This document shows positions 43,196 through 51,837 of a stretch of DNA of 64,000 bases, piece by piece. The notes below the pieces were generated by a model. The model was not told where the DNA came from. It saw only the letters and a program-made list of their open reading frames with translations, and made no database searches. The first letter of the stretch is position 1. Each line of letters opens with the position of its first letter. The translations under genes and the position numbers were made by a program. Source of the DNA: Secundilactobacillus collinoides DSM 20515 = JCM 1123 (lineage in GTDB: Bacteria; Bacillota; Bacilli; Lactobacillales; Lactobacillaceae); assembly GCF_001435975.1 (NCBI RefSeq), contig NZ_AYYR01000009.1, forward strand, positions 175,672 through 239,671. Reading direction: 5' to 3'.

Positions 43196-44698
43196 TTAGT
43201 GTGCGACTGCGTATTGCGTCACATAGTTAGCGGCGCTTGTTCCAGCGATTCGACCTGATGTCCAAGAGAAACCGGATGCTAAGCCCTCATAAGCTGGATA
43301 ACTGTGACCTTCGTAATAACCACCTGCGTTTGCGCCACCGGTAAAGAGACCTGGAATCGATTTAAAGTTGGCGTCTAGCACGTCAAGGTTTTCATCGACA
43401 CGGACACCGCCGACAGTTCCTAGGTAAGCAACTTGGCTGATAAAGGCGTAGTACGGGCCGTTTTCCACTGAGAATGCAAGCGATTGTGCTGATTTGCTGA
43501 ATTCTGGATCGTTCTTGGCGGCAACGGCATCGTTGTATTTTGCAACGGTGGCATTCAATGTATCAGCATCCATACCGGCGTTTTCGGCTAATTCGTCAAG
43601 TGTGTTGCCCTTAAAAGCAGTCTGACCTTCAACAGCGGCGTTTGCTAATTCAGTGAAATCGCCTGGCTCAGTATCGGCACCGGGACCAGCTTGTGAAACT
43701 TCAAGCGGATTCTTCTCCGCGGTGAAAGTGTCGAGTGTTGCCTGATCAACAACGAAGAAGTATTTACCACTGGCTGACCAGGCGGCATTTGCCCATTCAA
43801 CTGTGTCATAAACGGTCTCTTCGTTTGCAAAACGTTTCCCGCTCAGGTTGACCCAGAGCATTGGTGTCAACAGCAATTGCGTCAAGGCACTATGAGAAAA
43901 CCCGGCCAGATGACTGTCAGAAGTCGTTTGGGTAACTGTAGATTTTGCTAATTGGGCGGCGTGAATCAAAGCAGTACTGTCTAAATCAGTAGCGCCGTTT
44001 TTGATCATGGCCTTGAATCCTTCCCCCATACTTGGAACACCCAACGTTCTAAGGTTAGGTGTCCGCATTTTCTTTGCAACGGCTTCTTTATCGCCACCAT
44101 AGCCGCCGGTTGCAATAACGGTGGCTTTGGCGTTGATGTCGAAGGTATTGCCTTCAGCATCGACTGCGGTTGCACCCGTGATTTTGCCTTCAGCTGACTT
44201 TAAATCCTGTAAGGTAGTATTAAATTTGAAAGTGACACCGGCGTTTTCCAAAGTCTTTTGAATGTTCTTGTAACCTTGGTCTTTGTGCTGATACATGTGG
44301 TATGAACCACCCTTATAGTCATCCCCGCGGTGTGCGTACTGGGTCGTATTAGCGGTTGGATTCAATTTAATTTCCATACCCATGTCCTCCAACCATTCAA
44401 GCGTGTCAGCGGCGCTATTTACAATATGAGAAATGAGCGCACCGTTGCCTAAATAGTGGTTGTAGTTGGTCAAACGGTCGATGGCTTCTTGCGTTGACAT
44501 GTGCATGCCGGCCGCCTGTTGTTCCTTAGAGTTAATGGCGAAGAACCCACTTGAAATCCGGGTGTTGCCACCAATTTGATCCAATTTTTCAATGACGGTG
44601 ACTTTCAGACCCTTTTCGGCAGCAGCGTATGCTGCTGCTAAACCGGTACCACCGGATCCAGCTACTAAAACGTCTGTCTCTAAACTTGTATTTGTCAT
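43196..44698 (-). CDS. Fumarate-reductase-type FAD flavoprotein
   Basis: 500 residues, FAD_binding_2 (PF00890) family. The N-terminal FAD site is DVLVAGSGGTGLAAAYAAAEKGLKVTVIEKLDQIGGNT. The C-terminal is GLFTGGANAGGYYEGHSYPAYEGLASGFSWTSGRIAG, and AYLGTVGGVRVDENLDVLD lies before it. It lacks the heme and FMN-binding (FMN_bind) domains of respiratory versions and has no signal peptide, so it is cytosolic and needs a separate donor, likely the FMN reductase 62 bp downstream. Substrates in this group include fumarate, urocanate and hydroxycinnamates; none can be selected here. It is divergent from the AraC gene. Confidence 0.85.
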   Translation of the reverse strand: MTNTSLETDVLVAGSGGTGLAAAYAAAEKGLKVTVIEKLDQIGGNTRISSGFFAINSKEQQAAGMHMSTQEAIDRLTNYNHYLGNGALISHIVNSAADTLEWLEDMGMEIKLNPTANTTQYAHRGDDYKGGSYHMYQHKDQGYKNIQKTLENAGVTFKFNTTLQDLKSAEGKITGATAVDAEGNTFDINAKATVIATGGYGGDKEAVAKKMRTPNLRTLGVPSMGEGFKAMIKNGATDLDSTALIHAAQLAKSTVTQTTSDSHLAGFSHSALTQLLLTPMLWVNLSGKRFANEETVYDTVEWANAAWSASGKYFFVVDQATLDTFTAEKNPLEVSQAGPGADTEPGDFTELANAAVEGQTAFKGNTLDELAENAGMDADTLNATVAKYNDAVAAKNDPEFSKSAQSLAFSVENGPYYAFISQVAYLGTVGGVRVDENLDVLDANFKSIPGLFTGGANAGGYYEGHSYPAYEGLASGFSWTSGRIAGTSAANYVTQYAVAH

Positions 44699-44801
44699 AA
44701 TGAGTCACTCCTTAACTAAATTTACTACGCCAGTATATAGCTAAGAAATACACAAGTGGATAGGGTATAATATCTTTATTACTACCGTAATCTATCTTTT
44801 C

Positions 44802-45749
44802 ATGGAAAGTGAGTGTGTAATTATGGTAAAAATTCAAGACGTCAAATCAGTACACTTATTGAAAGAAACCGATTTCAGAAAAAGCGATGAGCAATTCCAT
44901 AAGACCTATTATGATGAAAGTAGCTCGTTTCACATGAGATTTGTTGAAAGCTTGACGTCAGGCGAGATGACGATTAATGGGCGATATGTTTTTTTGCAAA
45001 AAAATGATGTGATTTTAATTTCGTCTCCTAAAGAAGTATTGATTAAAAATTTGAATCATCCCACTAAATTAGCCGTTTATTCTGAAATTGTTCGAGCGCC
45101 GTCACCATTAAATTTAGTCGTTGTCGGGGATAATCCGATGGTGCATGATTTGATGAATGCGGGTGAGGATGAACCCCGATTTATTGTGTACCGAAATCAG
45201 GGCGACACACTCAAAAAACACTATTTTGAGTTGTTAGCTGATATTGAATCACAGGATCTCTCTGACCCGTTTCTCCAATTTCAACGTGAAATGGTTGTGG
45301 GCTTGTTACTGTCAGAATTATTGCGGAATCATCGACCAACAATTTCTATTTCTGATTCTTTTTTTCCTGGTCGTGACATTCACCACGCCGGGAAGGATAC
45401 TCAGGCAGGGATTATATTTAATTACCTGGTCGATCACAGTCGAGGTGCAACACTCAAAGACACGGCGGCTTTTTTTGGCTATGAAAAGAACTATTTTTCA
45501 CGGTTATGCCGACAGTTATTTGGTGTGAGTTTTACCGAACAATTGGCAATCATTCGAATCGAATTGGCCAAGCGGATGCTGTCGTTATCCAATAAAAATA
45601 TTGATGAAATAGGTTATGAATTGGGTTATAAAAACCTGAGCAGCTTTTTCGCTATTTTTAAGCGTTCCTGTGAACTTACTCCAAATGAATACCGGCGAAA
45701 ATATAGTTATAAAAGTGAGGCGTTCACCAGTGATAACCAACTCGGTTGA
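44802..45749 (+). CDS. AraC-family transcriptional regulator
   Basis: 315 residues (or 308 from ATG 44823). The C-terminal AraC/XylS domain has two HTH motifs (about 215-300): ATLKDTAAFFGYEKNYFSRLCRQLFGVSF and NIDEIGYELGYKNLSSFFAIFKRSCELTPNEYRRKY, with the standard F..xF and TPxxYR positions. The N-terminal 200 residues hold a cupin-like sensing region (FHMRFVESLTSGEMTINGRYVFLQKNDVILI). It faces the flavoprotein gene across about 100 bp and is its likely activator, with an aromatic or organic acid as possible inducer. Codons here are visibly AT-rich. Confidence 0.88.
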   Translation: MESECVIMVKIQDVKSVHLLKETDFRKSDEQFHKTYYDESSSFHMRFVESLTSGEMTINGRYVFLQKNDVILISSPKEVLIKNLNHPTKLAVYSEIVRAPSPLNLVVVGDNPMVHDLMNAGEDEPRFIVYRNQGDTLKKHYFELLADIESQDLSDPFLQFQREMVVGLLLSELLRNHRPTISISDSFFPGRDIHHAGKDTQAGIIFNYLVDHSRGATLKDTAAFFGYEKNYFSRLCRQLFGVSFTEQLAIIRIELAKRMLSLSNKNIDEIGYELGYKNLSSFFAIFKRSCELTPNEYRRKYSYKSEAFTSDNQLG

Positions 45750-45870
45750 CGTATTGAGGCATGGCGAGAATCTGGAACTGTAAAATATTTCACTTATCGT
45801 TATTAATCGAAAATGGTAAGAATATTAGACATAGCAAGGTTGTAAATAATTTAATCAAATGGAATTATAC

Positions 45871-45986
45871 GAGCTATCAATAGTACTGCGATGCTTAAAG
45901 CATCATGCTAATAATTAGTATCAGTAACCGATGAATGTTTTAAGGATATTGAATTACAATGAGTACTGATAGCGGTTTTTAATTTT
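45871..45986 (+). other. Structured intergenic region with T-run
   Basis: GCTATCA (45873-45879) plus AGTACT pair with AGTACTGATAGC (45962-45973), enclosing hairpin GATGCTTAAAGCATC (45890-45904). T-runs follow. This is either a large terminator of the AraC gene or a structured RNA. The span between the two genes is 269 bp and AT-rich. Confidence 0.4.
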
Positions 45987-46018
45987 TTGACATATGATGG
46001 TTATCAAGAGGTGATCAT

Positions 46019-46810
46019 ATGTCATATTTTACAGCCAATGATGGCACAAAATTATTTTATCAAGAAACGGGAACTGGTCCGGATTTGGTTTTAGTTCACG
46101 GTTTCGGATGTACGTCCCAGTATTTTCAAAAGAATGTACCAGTATTAAGCCAACACTTTCACGTCGTGGTTCCTGATTTACGTGGCCACGGAAAATCTAA
46201 CATAGTTAAGAGTGGTGCACGCCTGTCCCGGTTGGCAGCAGATGTACATGAACTGATCCAGTATCTTGACCTACATAACGTAACGTTGCTGGGATGGTCA
46301 ATGGGTGTGTCAGTGACTTGGTCATACTGGGATCTTTTCCACGGTGACCGGTTAGCTAAGTTTGTATTTGTGGATGAACCGGCCGCTGATTTGGAAACTG
46401 AAACACAGCATACGGGTGGCCCAACCTACAATGAAATGATGCAATTTTCTAACGCTTTAATAACTGATTTCAAACCACAGATGGATCAATTTGTCAGTCG
46501 GTTAATGACAGACAAAAATTTGGACGTCAGCGATTTGATTACGGATTCGCAGCAGAGTAATCCGGAATTTTTGTCGGCTTTGTTTATTAACAACGTCATG
46601 AATGATTGGTCAGATACAATTCCAACCATCACGTTGCCGTCACTTGTGTTCTGCGGAAAAAAGAGCTTTTTGAGCTGGAGACTTGTCAAACAAGTTGCTG
46701 ATACGCTACCAGACAGCCAATTTGAGTTATTTGAAAATGTTGGGCATATGTTGTTTTATGAAGAAGAGGCGCGGTTTGACCAGACTTTGATTACTTTTGT
46801 TGAGAAATAA
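46019..46810 (+). CDS. Alpha/beta-hydrolase fold protein
   Basis: 263 residues. The fold is clear: oxyanion loop VLVHGFGCTSQYF, DLRGHGKSN, nucleophile elbow LLGWSMGVSVTW (Ser after GW), an aspartate near FCGKKSFLSWR, and the catalytic His in ENVGHMLFYEEEARF. The overall form is that of haloperoxidase/lactonase-like esterases (proline iminopeptidase superfamily). ATG follows AAGAGGTGATCAT. It sits between the AraC gene and an aldo/keto reductase, ahead of the aldarate cluster, so lactone hydrolysis would fit but cannot be shown. Confidence 0.82.
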   Translation: MSYFTANDGTKLFYQETGTGPDLVLVHGFGCTSQYFQKNVPVLSQHFHVVVPDLRGHGKSNIVKSGARLSRLAADVHELIQYLDLHNVTLLGWSMGVSVTWSYWDLFHGDRLAKFVFVDEPAADLETETQHTGGPTYNEMMQFSNALITDFKPQMDQFVSRLMTDKNLDVSDLITDSQQSNPEFLSALFINNVMNDWSDTIPTITLPSLVFCGKKSFLSWRLVKQVADTLPDSQFELFENVGHMLFYEEEARFDQTLITFVEK

Positions 46811-46957
46811 TTTGGCGTTGCTGTGAAAATGTTCACGTCAATTCTTAGGATATGTAAATGGACGAAATTTTTTCATGATTAATTTATATAATTGACGCCC
46901 AGAATCAATACCGATTACAATAGCGGTGTAAATATTGAGAAATAAAGGGATGATATT

Positions 46958-47806
46958 TTGAAAAATGTTCAAATTAATCACCAATCGTTGCCCGCTATTG
47001 GTATTGGCACATGGAATATGGGTGATGACCCAAACCAGACTCAAAATGAAATAACTGCGATTCAAACAGGAATTGAGGCTGGTGCCAAGATTATTGATAC
47101 TGCCGAAATGTACGGTAACGGTCGTTCAGAAACGTTAGTTGGGCAAGCAATCAAAGGGTATGATCGGACTAATTTGTACATCATATCTAAAGTATTGCCT
47201 AACAATGCGTCAAAAAAATATATGGAGAATAGTTTGGATGCCAGTTTGAAGCGTCTTGGTATCGATTATCTTGATTTATATTTATATCATTGGCGTGGGG
47301 GCGTTCCACTGAGTGAAACCGTGGATGAACTACAACGGTTGACAACTACTGGTAAAATTAAAGCTTGGGGCGTTTCAAATTTTGATACGGAAGACATGCA
47401 GGAACTTTGGCAATTGCCAAATGGGTCTAACTGTGTTGTAAATGAAGATTTGTACAACTTGAGCAGTCGCGGAATAGAGTACAACTTATTAGATTGGCAA
47501 GATAAACACAATATACCGATGATTGCATATAGCCCCGTAAGTCACAACGAACAGATGAGTCGGGCGCTTATTCATAGCGATGCAGTTATTAGTGTTGCGA
47601 AAAAGCATAGTGCTACTTCATATCAGATTATCCTTGCATGGGCCATTAGAAGTGGTCGGGTTATTGCGATTCCCCAAACTGGAAATGCTGAACACATGAA
47701 AGATAATATTGCTGCTTTGTCGATTGATTTAGCATCGGATGAGTTAAAACAATTAGATGAAGCCTACCCGGCACCGAAACGTAAACAGCCACTGGATATT
47801 CTGTAA
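46958..47806 (+). CDS. Aldo/keto reductase
   Basis: 282 residues from TTG 46958, after AAAGGGATGATATT. The (alpha/beta)8 barrel enzyme has the catalytic tetrad D47, Y52, K78 and H111 in family contexts (IIDTAEMYGNGRSE, IISKVLPNNA, LDLYLYHWRGG). NADPH-binding residues lie near the C-terminus (VIAIPQTGNAEHMKDNIAAL). It resembles 2,5-diketo-gluconate-reductase-like members. It may reduce an aldehyde or keto sugar. A strong terminator follows, so it is a separate transcript from the aldarate genes. Confidence 0.88.
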   Translation: MKNVQINHQSLPAIGIGTWNMGDDPNQTQNEITAIQTGIEAGAKIIDTAEMYGNGRSETLVGQAIKGYDRTNLYIISKVLPNNASKKYMENSLDASLKRLGIDYLDLYLYHWRGGVPLSETVDELQRLTTTGKIKAWGVSNFDTEDMQELWQLPNGSNCVVNEDLYNLSSRGIEYNLLDWQDKHNIPMIAYSPVSHNEQMSRALIHSDAVISVAKKHSATSYQIILAWAIRSGRVIAIPQTGNAEHMKDNIAALSIDLASDELKQLDEAYPAPKRKQPLDIL

Positions 47807-47833
47807 ATTATATTTTCTGAAAACATTGCGCAA

Positions 47834-47879
47834 GCATCAAAAATTCTGCGAGAAGTGTAGAATTTTTGATGCTGTTTTT
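47834..47879 (+). terminator. Terminator after aldo/keto reductase
   Basis: GCATCAAAAATTCT (47834-47847) pairs exactly with AGAATTTTTGATGC (47859-47872), followed by TGTTTTTG. Confidence 0.85.
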
Positions 47880-47925
47880 GTGCAAGGGCACATATCATCT
47901 AACGCAATATAAATTTTATACTTAG

Positions 47926-47939
47926 TGTAAGCGTTTTCC
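47926..47939 (+). promoter_or_regulatory. cre-like site upstream of esterase operon
   Basis: TGTAAGCGTTTTCC is close to the CcpA consensus, 58 bp before the esterase start. Suggests carbon-catabolite control of the aldarate genes. Confidence 0.55.
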
Positions 47940-47997
47940 TAACCGTACTTGTGCGGTTTGTCACAGATATTTTTGGTAAAAGAGATTATTGCTTTTT

Positions 47998-48918
47998 ATG
48001 AAGTTTGTGCCACAACTTGGCCTCGAAAGAGATGATGAAATGATTAAACACGTAGTTGGAAAGCAACAAAAAGTGAGGGTTGAGCAAACACCTGATATTG
48101 TCTATAAGTACTTTAAAAATCACAAAGGAACGCTAACACCGCTAAGAATGTCGTTATTAGTTCCGCAAAGTACCGAAAAAAAGCCAGCTTTGATTTATTA
48201 CCCGGGCGGCGGGTACACGGAAGCTAATTTCCGGAAGTATATCCAAATTAAATTAGCGTTAGCCGAAAAGGGGTTTGTTGTTGCCTCGGCTGAGTATCGC
48301 GTTATCCCAGAGACATTTAAAGGCGCAATGCTTGATGCAAAGGAAGCTATTGCCTACCTTCGTGAAAATGCAGATTTATATCACATCGACGTGAACCGAA
48401 TAGGCGTTTTTGGTCAATCTGCTGGTGGCTATATGGCTCAAATGATGGGGGTGACGAGTAACACACCATATTTTCTGCCAGATGATTTATCTATGGAAGA
48501 TGTAAGGGTGAGTGCAGTCTTTTCAATGTTTGGCGTATCGAATTTGTTGACGGTTGGGAAAAATTTAGATATTCAAGCCCACGATTGGCCTACGTCACCC
48601 GAGGCTGTTTGGATAAATGGTTTTAGCTTTAAAGAAAACACGAATATTTCTGTTCAAGATGAACCCGAAAAAGCCTTAGCTGCAAGCCCGATTCATTACG
48701 TTCAAAGCGGATTACCACCATTTCTAATGATGCATGGCGATCAAGATAAGCTTGTGTCGCCATCTGAGACTGATGACATGGTACAGGTATTGAAAAACAA
48801 TGATATTGATGTGGATCAAGTTATTGTAGAAGGCGCGGCACATGGTACAGTTGAATGGATTCAACCCGAAGTCGTGAAAATAATTACCGATTGGTTTAGT
48901 TCAAAATTACAGGTTTAA
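47998..48918 (+). CDS. Acetyl-esterase/lipase-like alpha/beta hydrolase
   Basis: About 306 residues from ATG 47998 (MKFVPQLGLERDDEM); a later ATG at 48040 has a better ribosome binding site, so the start is uncertain. The HSL/Aes-type fold has a PGGGY oxyanion motif (ALIYYPGGGYTEANF), the nucleophile elbow GVFGQSAGGYMAQ, a late Asp (FLMMHGDQDKLVSP) and His in EGAAHGTVEW. No signal peptide, so it is cytosolic. It precedes the glucarate-dehydratase paralogue by 30 bp in one operon, so it may open sugar-acid lactones or esters imported with aldarates. That is inference. Confidence 0.8.
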   Translation: MKFVPQLGLERDDEMIKHVVGKQQKVRVEQTPDIVYKYFKNHKGTLTPLRMSLLVPQSTEKKPALIYYPGGGYTEANFRKYIQIKLALAEKGFVVASAEYRVIPETFKGAMLDAKEAIAYLRENADLYHIDVNRIGVFGQSAGGYMAQMMGVTSNTPYFLPDDLSMEDVRVSAVFSMFGVSNLLTVGKNLDIQAHDWPTSPEAVWINGFSFKENTNISVQDEPEKALAASPIHYVQSGLPPFLMMHGDQDKLVSPSETDDMVQVLKNNDIDVDQVIVEGAAHGTVEWIQPEVVKIITDWFSSKLQV

Positions 48919-48948
48919 TTACCAAAGCTTTTAGAAGGAGATCATACT

Positions 48949-50289
48949 ATGTCAGTATTTCCAAAAATCACATCATTAAAAGTTGTCCCCGTCGCCGGTT
49001 ATGACAGTGCCTTATTAACGCTTAGCGGTTGCCATGCACCGTTATTTACTAGAAATATCATCATTGTCACAGATGATTCAGGCAATGAGGGAATTGGTGA
49101 AATTCATGGTGGAGATGACATTACAAAAATGCTTCAAAGCTATGAAGATATTATTATTGGTCGCCCGATTACTGAATATAAGAACATGCTGAATGATGTT
49201 AGAAAACATGGTTGGCGTGTCGCAAACGACAGTGGTCAAGGCCTTCAGGAATTAGATTTAAGTAATCTGAAATTTGTTGTTCATGCTGAGGCAGCTTTGG
49301 AATGTGCTTTGCTTGATTTATATGGAAAATTTGTGAATTTGCCAATGTGCGACATTATTGGTGAAGGTCGGCAAAGGGATTCAGTTGAGATGCTAGGGTA
49401 TTTATTTTATATTGCAGACTCAAATAAAATGGATCTTCCGTATCTTAAGAATGATGATGATTCAGATGCCTGGGGTCGAGTTAGACGCCAAGAAACATTG
49501 ACGGCTGAGGGGATTGTCAAACAGGCTAAGGCTGCACAGGAACGATACGGATTCCGCTGCTTTAAGCTAAAGGGAGGCGTTCTTAAAGGCAAAGAAGAAA
49601 TGAAGGCAGTTACTGCTTTACATGAAGCCTTTCCGGACGCTCGAATTAATCTTGATCCTAATGGTGCGTGGTCATTGGATGAAGCGATAGCGCTCACTAA
49701 AAAATATGGTGACGCATTAACATACGCAGAAGATCCTTGCGGCCCAGAAAATGGATTTTCCGGACGTGAAATTATGAGCTTTTATAAGAACGCGACTAAT
49801 AAGCCTGTTGCTACTAATATGATTGCGACTGATTGGAAGCAAATTTATCCCTCGTTAATGATGAAGTCGGTAGATATCATTTTGGCAGATCCGCATTTTT
49901 GGGGTATCGAGGGTAGCCTAAGAGTTGCAAGTATTCTTAATGATTGGGGCTTGACTTGGGGATCACACTCCAACAATCATTTTGACGTGACACTGGCGCT
50001 GTACGCACAGGTTAGTGCAGCTGCTCCCGGTAATATCACTCCAATTGACACTCATTTTATTTGGCAAGATGGTCAGCAGCTTTGTGACGATGCCTTACAA
50101 ATTCGAAATGGAGAAATTAAAATCCCTGATCGTCCTGGATTGGGTATTAACTTGAATCACGAAAAGCTTGAAAAAGCGCATCAACAATATTTATCACTAA
50201 AGAATCATGACCGTGATGATTCAATGGCAATGCAATATATTATTCCTGGCTGGAAGTATAATCACAAACAACCGACATTGGTTAGATAA
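48949..50289 (+). CDS. Glucarate dehydratase paralogue (enolase superfamily)
   Basis: 446 residues. Conserved enolase-superfamily positions, each one higher than in E. coli GlucD as I recall: KxK at K206/K208 (FKLKGGV), metal ligands D236 (NLDPNGAW), E261 (AEDPCG) and N290 (TNMI), D314 (LADPHFW), and the His base H340 (HSNNHFDVTLA). So dehydration of D-glucarate or a stereoisomer to 5-dehydro-4-deoxyglucarate is expected. It differs from the second copy at 58138, which is closer to classical GudD; this one may have other specificity, like E. coli GudX. Start ATG follows AAGGAGATCA; the gene is between an esterase and a hydroxyacid dehydrogenase. Confidence 0.88.
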   Translation: MSVFPKITSLKVVPVAGYDSALLTLSGCHAPLFTRNIIIVTDDSGNEGIGEIHGGDDITKMLQSYEDIIIGRPITEYKNMLNDVRKHGWRVANDSGQGLQELDLSNLKFVVHAEAALECALLDLYGKFVNLPMCDIIGEGRQRDSVEMLGYLFYIADSNKMDLPYLKNDDDSDAWGRVRRQETLTAEGIVKQAKAAQERYGFRCFKLKGGVLKGKEEMKAVTALHEAFPDARINLDPNGAWSLDEAIALTKKYGDALTYAEDPCGPENGFSGREIMSFYKNATNKPVATNMIATDWKQIYPSLMMKSVDIILADPHFWGIEGSLRVASILNDWGLTWGSHSNNHFDVTLALYAQVSAAAPGNITPIDTHFIWQDGQQLCDDALQIRNGEIKIPDRPGLGINLNHEKLEKAHQQYLSLKNHDRDDSMAMQYIIPGWKYNHKQPTLVR

Positions 50290-50316
50290 ATTTGCAAAAT
50301 GAAATGGGTGAAAAGT

Positions 50317-51258
50317 ATGGGAAAAAAAGTGTTTCTGTTACAGGATATTGCGGATGCTGGTAAAAAGTATTTAACTGACCGTGGTTATCAAGTAGAAATC
50401 GGCAGCAAAACAGATGATGCAACTATCGTTAAAGAGGCGCAGGGTGCGGAAGCGTTAATTGTTAGAACGTATGCCTGTGATAAAGAGATTATTGACGCAC
50501 TACCAGACGTTAAAATAATTGCAAGACATGGTGTCGGTTACGATAATATTGATATCAAAGAAGCAGCTAGAGTGCATAAGTGGGTAACGAATACACCTTT
50601 AGCCAATGCAGATTCTGTTGCCGAGACAACAATCATGATGATTTTAGCGACTGCCAAAAATCTGAGTAACAATATTGAGCAAACGAAACTAGGGCATTAC
50701 GATTATCGCAATACTCATCAGGGTTTAGACATCGAAGGTCTGACTTTAGGAATTATCGGTTACGGAAAAATTGGGAAAAAGGTAGCTGAAAAAATTTCTG
50801 GATTTGGTATGAACGTGCTTATTTACGATCCAATCACCAAGAACAGTGAATTTGGAGAGGTTACTTCACGGGAAGAACTAATTAAACAGTCTGACTTTAT
50901 TTCTTTACATCTGCCAGCAAATGAGAAGACAAATGGGTCTTTTGGTGAAAAAGAGTTTGCTGCAATGAAACGAACGGCCTATTTGATCAACCTTGCGCGC
51001 GGCAGTATTGTTGATGAATCTGCACTAATTAATGCAATTAAAAACAAACAAATTGCCGGTGCTGGCCTAGATGTATATTCTAAAGAACCTTTACCGTTAG
51101 ATAATCCGCTCTATTCATTTAACAATGTTATTTTGACACCCCATATTGGATCAAATACAACAAAAACTATGGATCGCATGGCATTGCATGCAGCAATGGA
51201 AGTTGATCGTGTTTTGTCAGGCGGATCACCAAAGTGGCCTGTAAATCACATTGAATAG
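50317..51258 (+). CDS. D-2-hydroxyacid dehydrogenase
   Basis: About 313 residues from ATG 50317 after GGGTGA. The NAD-dependent family is clear: Rossmann GxGxxG in LGIIGYGKIGKKVAEKI, the catalytic Arg and Glu (INLARGSIVDESALI; DVYSKEPLP) and His (LTPHIGSNTT). Family members reduce 2-keto acids or oxidise 2-hydroxyacids, such as phosphoglycerate/hydroxypyruvate/glyoxylate types. It lies 27 bp after a glucarate-dehydratase paralogue, so it could handle a 2-keto derivative of an aldarate or hydroxypyruvate. Tartronate semialdehyde is an aldehyde and is already served by GarR. No candidate substrate can be proved. Confidence 0.85.
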   Translation: MGKKVFLLQDIADAGKKYLTDRGYQVEIGSKTDDATIVKEAQGAEALIVRTYACDKEIIDALPDVKIIARHGVGYDNIDIKEAARVHKWVTNTPLANADSVAETTIMMILATAKNLSNNIEQTKLGHYDYRNTHQGLDIEGLTLGIIGYGKIGKKVAEKISGFGMNVLIYDPITKNSEFGEVTSREELIKQSDFISLHLPANEKTNGSFGEKEFAAMKRTAYLINLARGSIVDESALINAIKNKQIAGAGLDVYSKEPLPLDNPLYSFNNVILTPHIGSNTTKTMDRMALHAAMEVDRVLSGGSPKWPVNHIE

Positions 51259-51611
51259 GATTTAGGTTTAGGTCTGTTTGTGAATTAAGTATATAGTGTT
51301 TATTATGCGATTTAGTGAATAATGGTGTGTTCAGAGAGTAAAGTGAAGACATTATTTAAAAAAAGTTAATCTTTCATGCATTTGACCTATAATGTATATT
51401 TAAATGCACAACGTTTTATTCGCATTTGTTACATCATTAGTAAAATGGAAGAAACAAACAGCAAGGCTATTATCTGTTGACAAGTGACGATATATTTGGC
51501 GTATTGATGTTGAAATAAGCCTATAAAAACACTGATTTTATCTCGTAACTGTTAATGCCAGGGCGAAGATTGTCAAAGATCATCTAATATTGAATCAGTC
51601 AACAATGCGGG

Positions 51612-51647
51612 AAAACACATCTGTGGTTAAACATGGATGTGTTTTTT
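51612..51647 (+). terminator. Terminator downstream of the 50317 gene
   Basis: AAAACACATC (51612-51621) pairs with GATGTGTTTT (51637-51646), then more T. Other bases of the 580-bp gap to the transporter are AT-rich and carry the CdaR-type motif. Confidence 0.7.
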
Positions 51648-51725
51648 TACACAAAATAACAAATGCGGTTTTTTTATAATTTTATCGTTAAATCAACAAA
51701 AAATATTACTGATATTTTAGGCATT

Positions 51726-51744
51726 TGCATATTTGTATCCGCTT
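51726..51744 (+). promoter_or_regulatory. Candidate CdaR operator, copy 1
   Basis: TGCATATTTGTATCCGCTT, identical to copy 2 at 56678-56696. It lies about 95 bp before the transporter start, near its expected promoter. Confidence 0.55.
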
Positions 51745-51837
51745 TCTTTTAGGTTAAGATTATATACGAATGAAAGAGCTAGCTATTATATTCGAATCAT
51801 AATTGTTCAATTCTTAACTTGGAAAGTGGGCGTTAAT

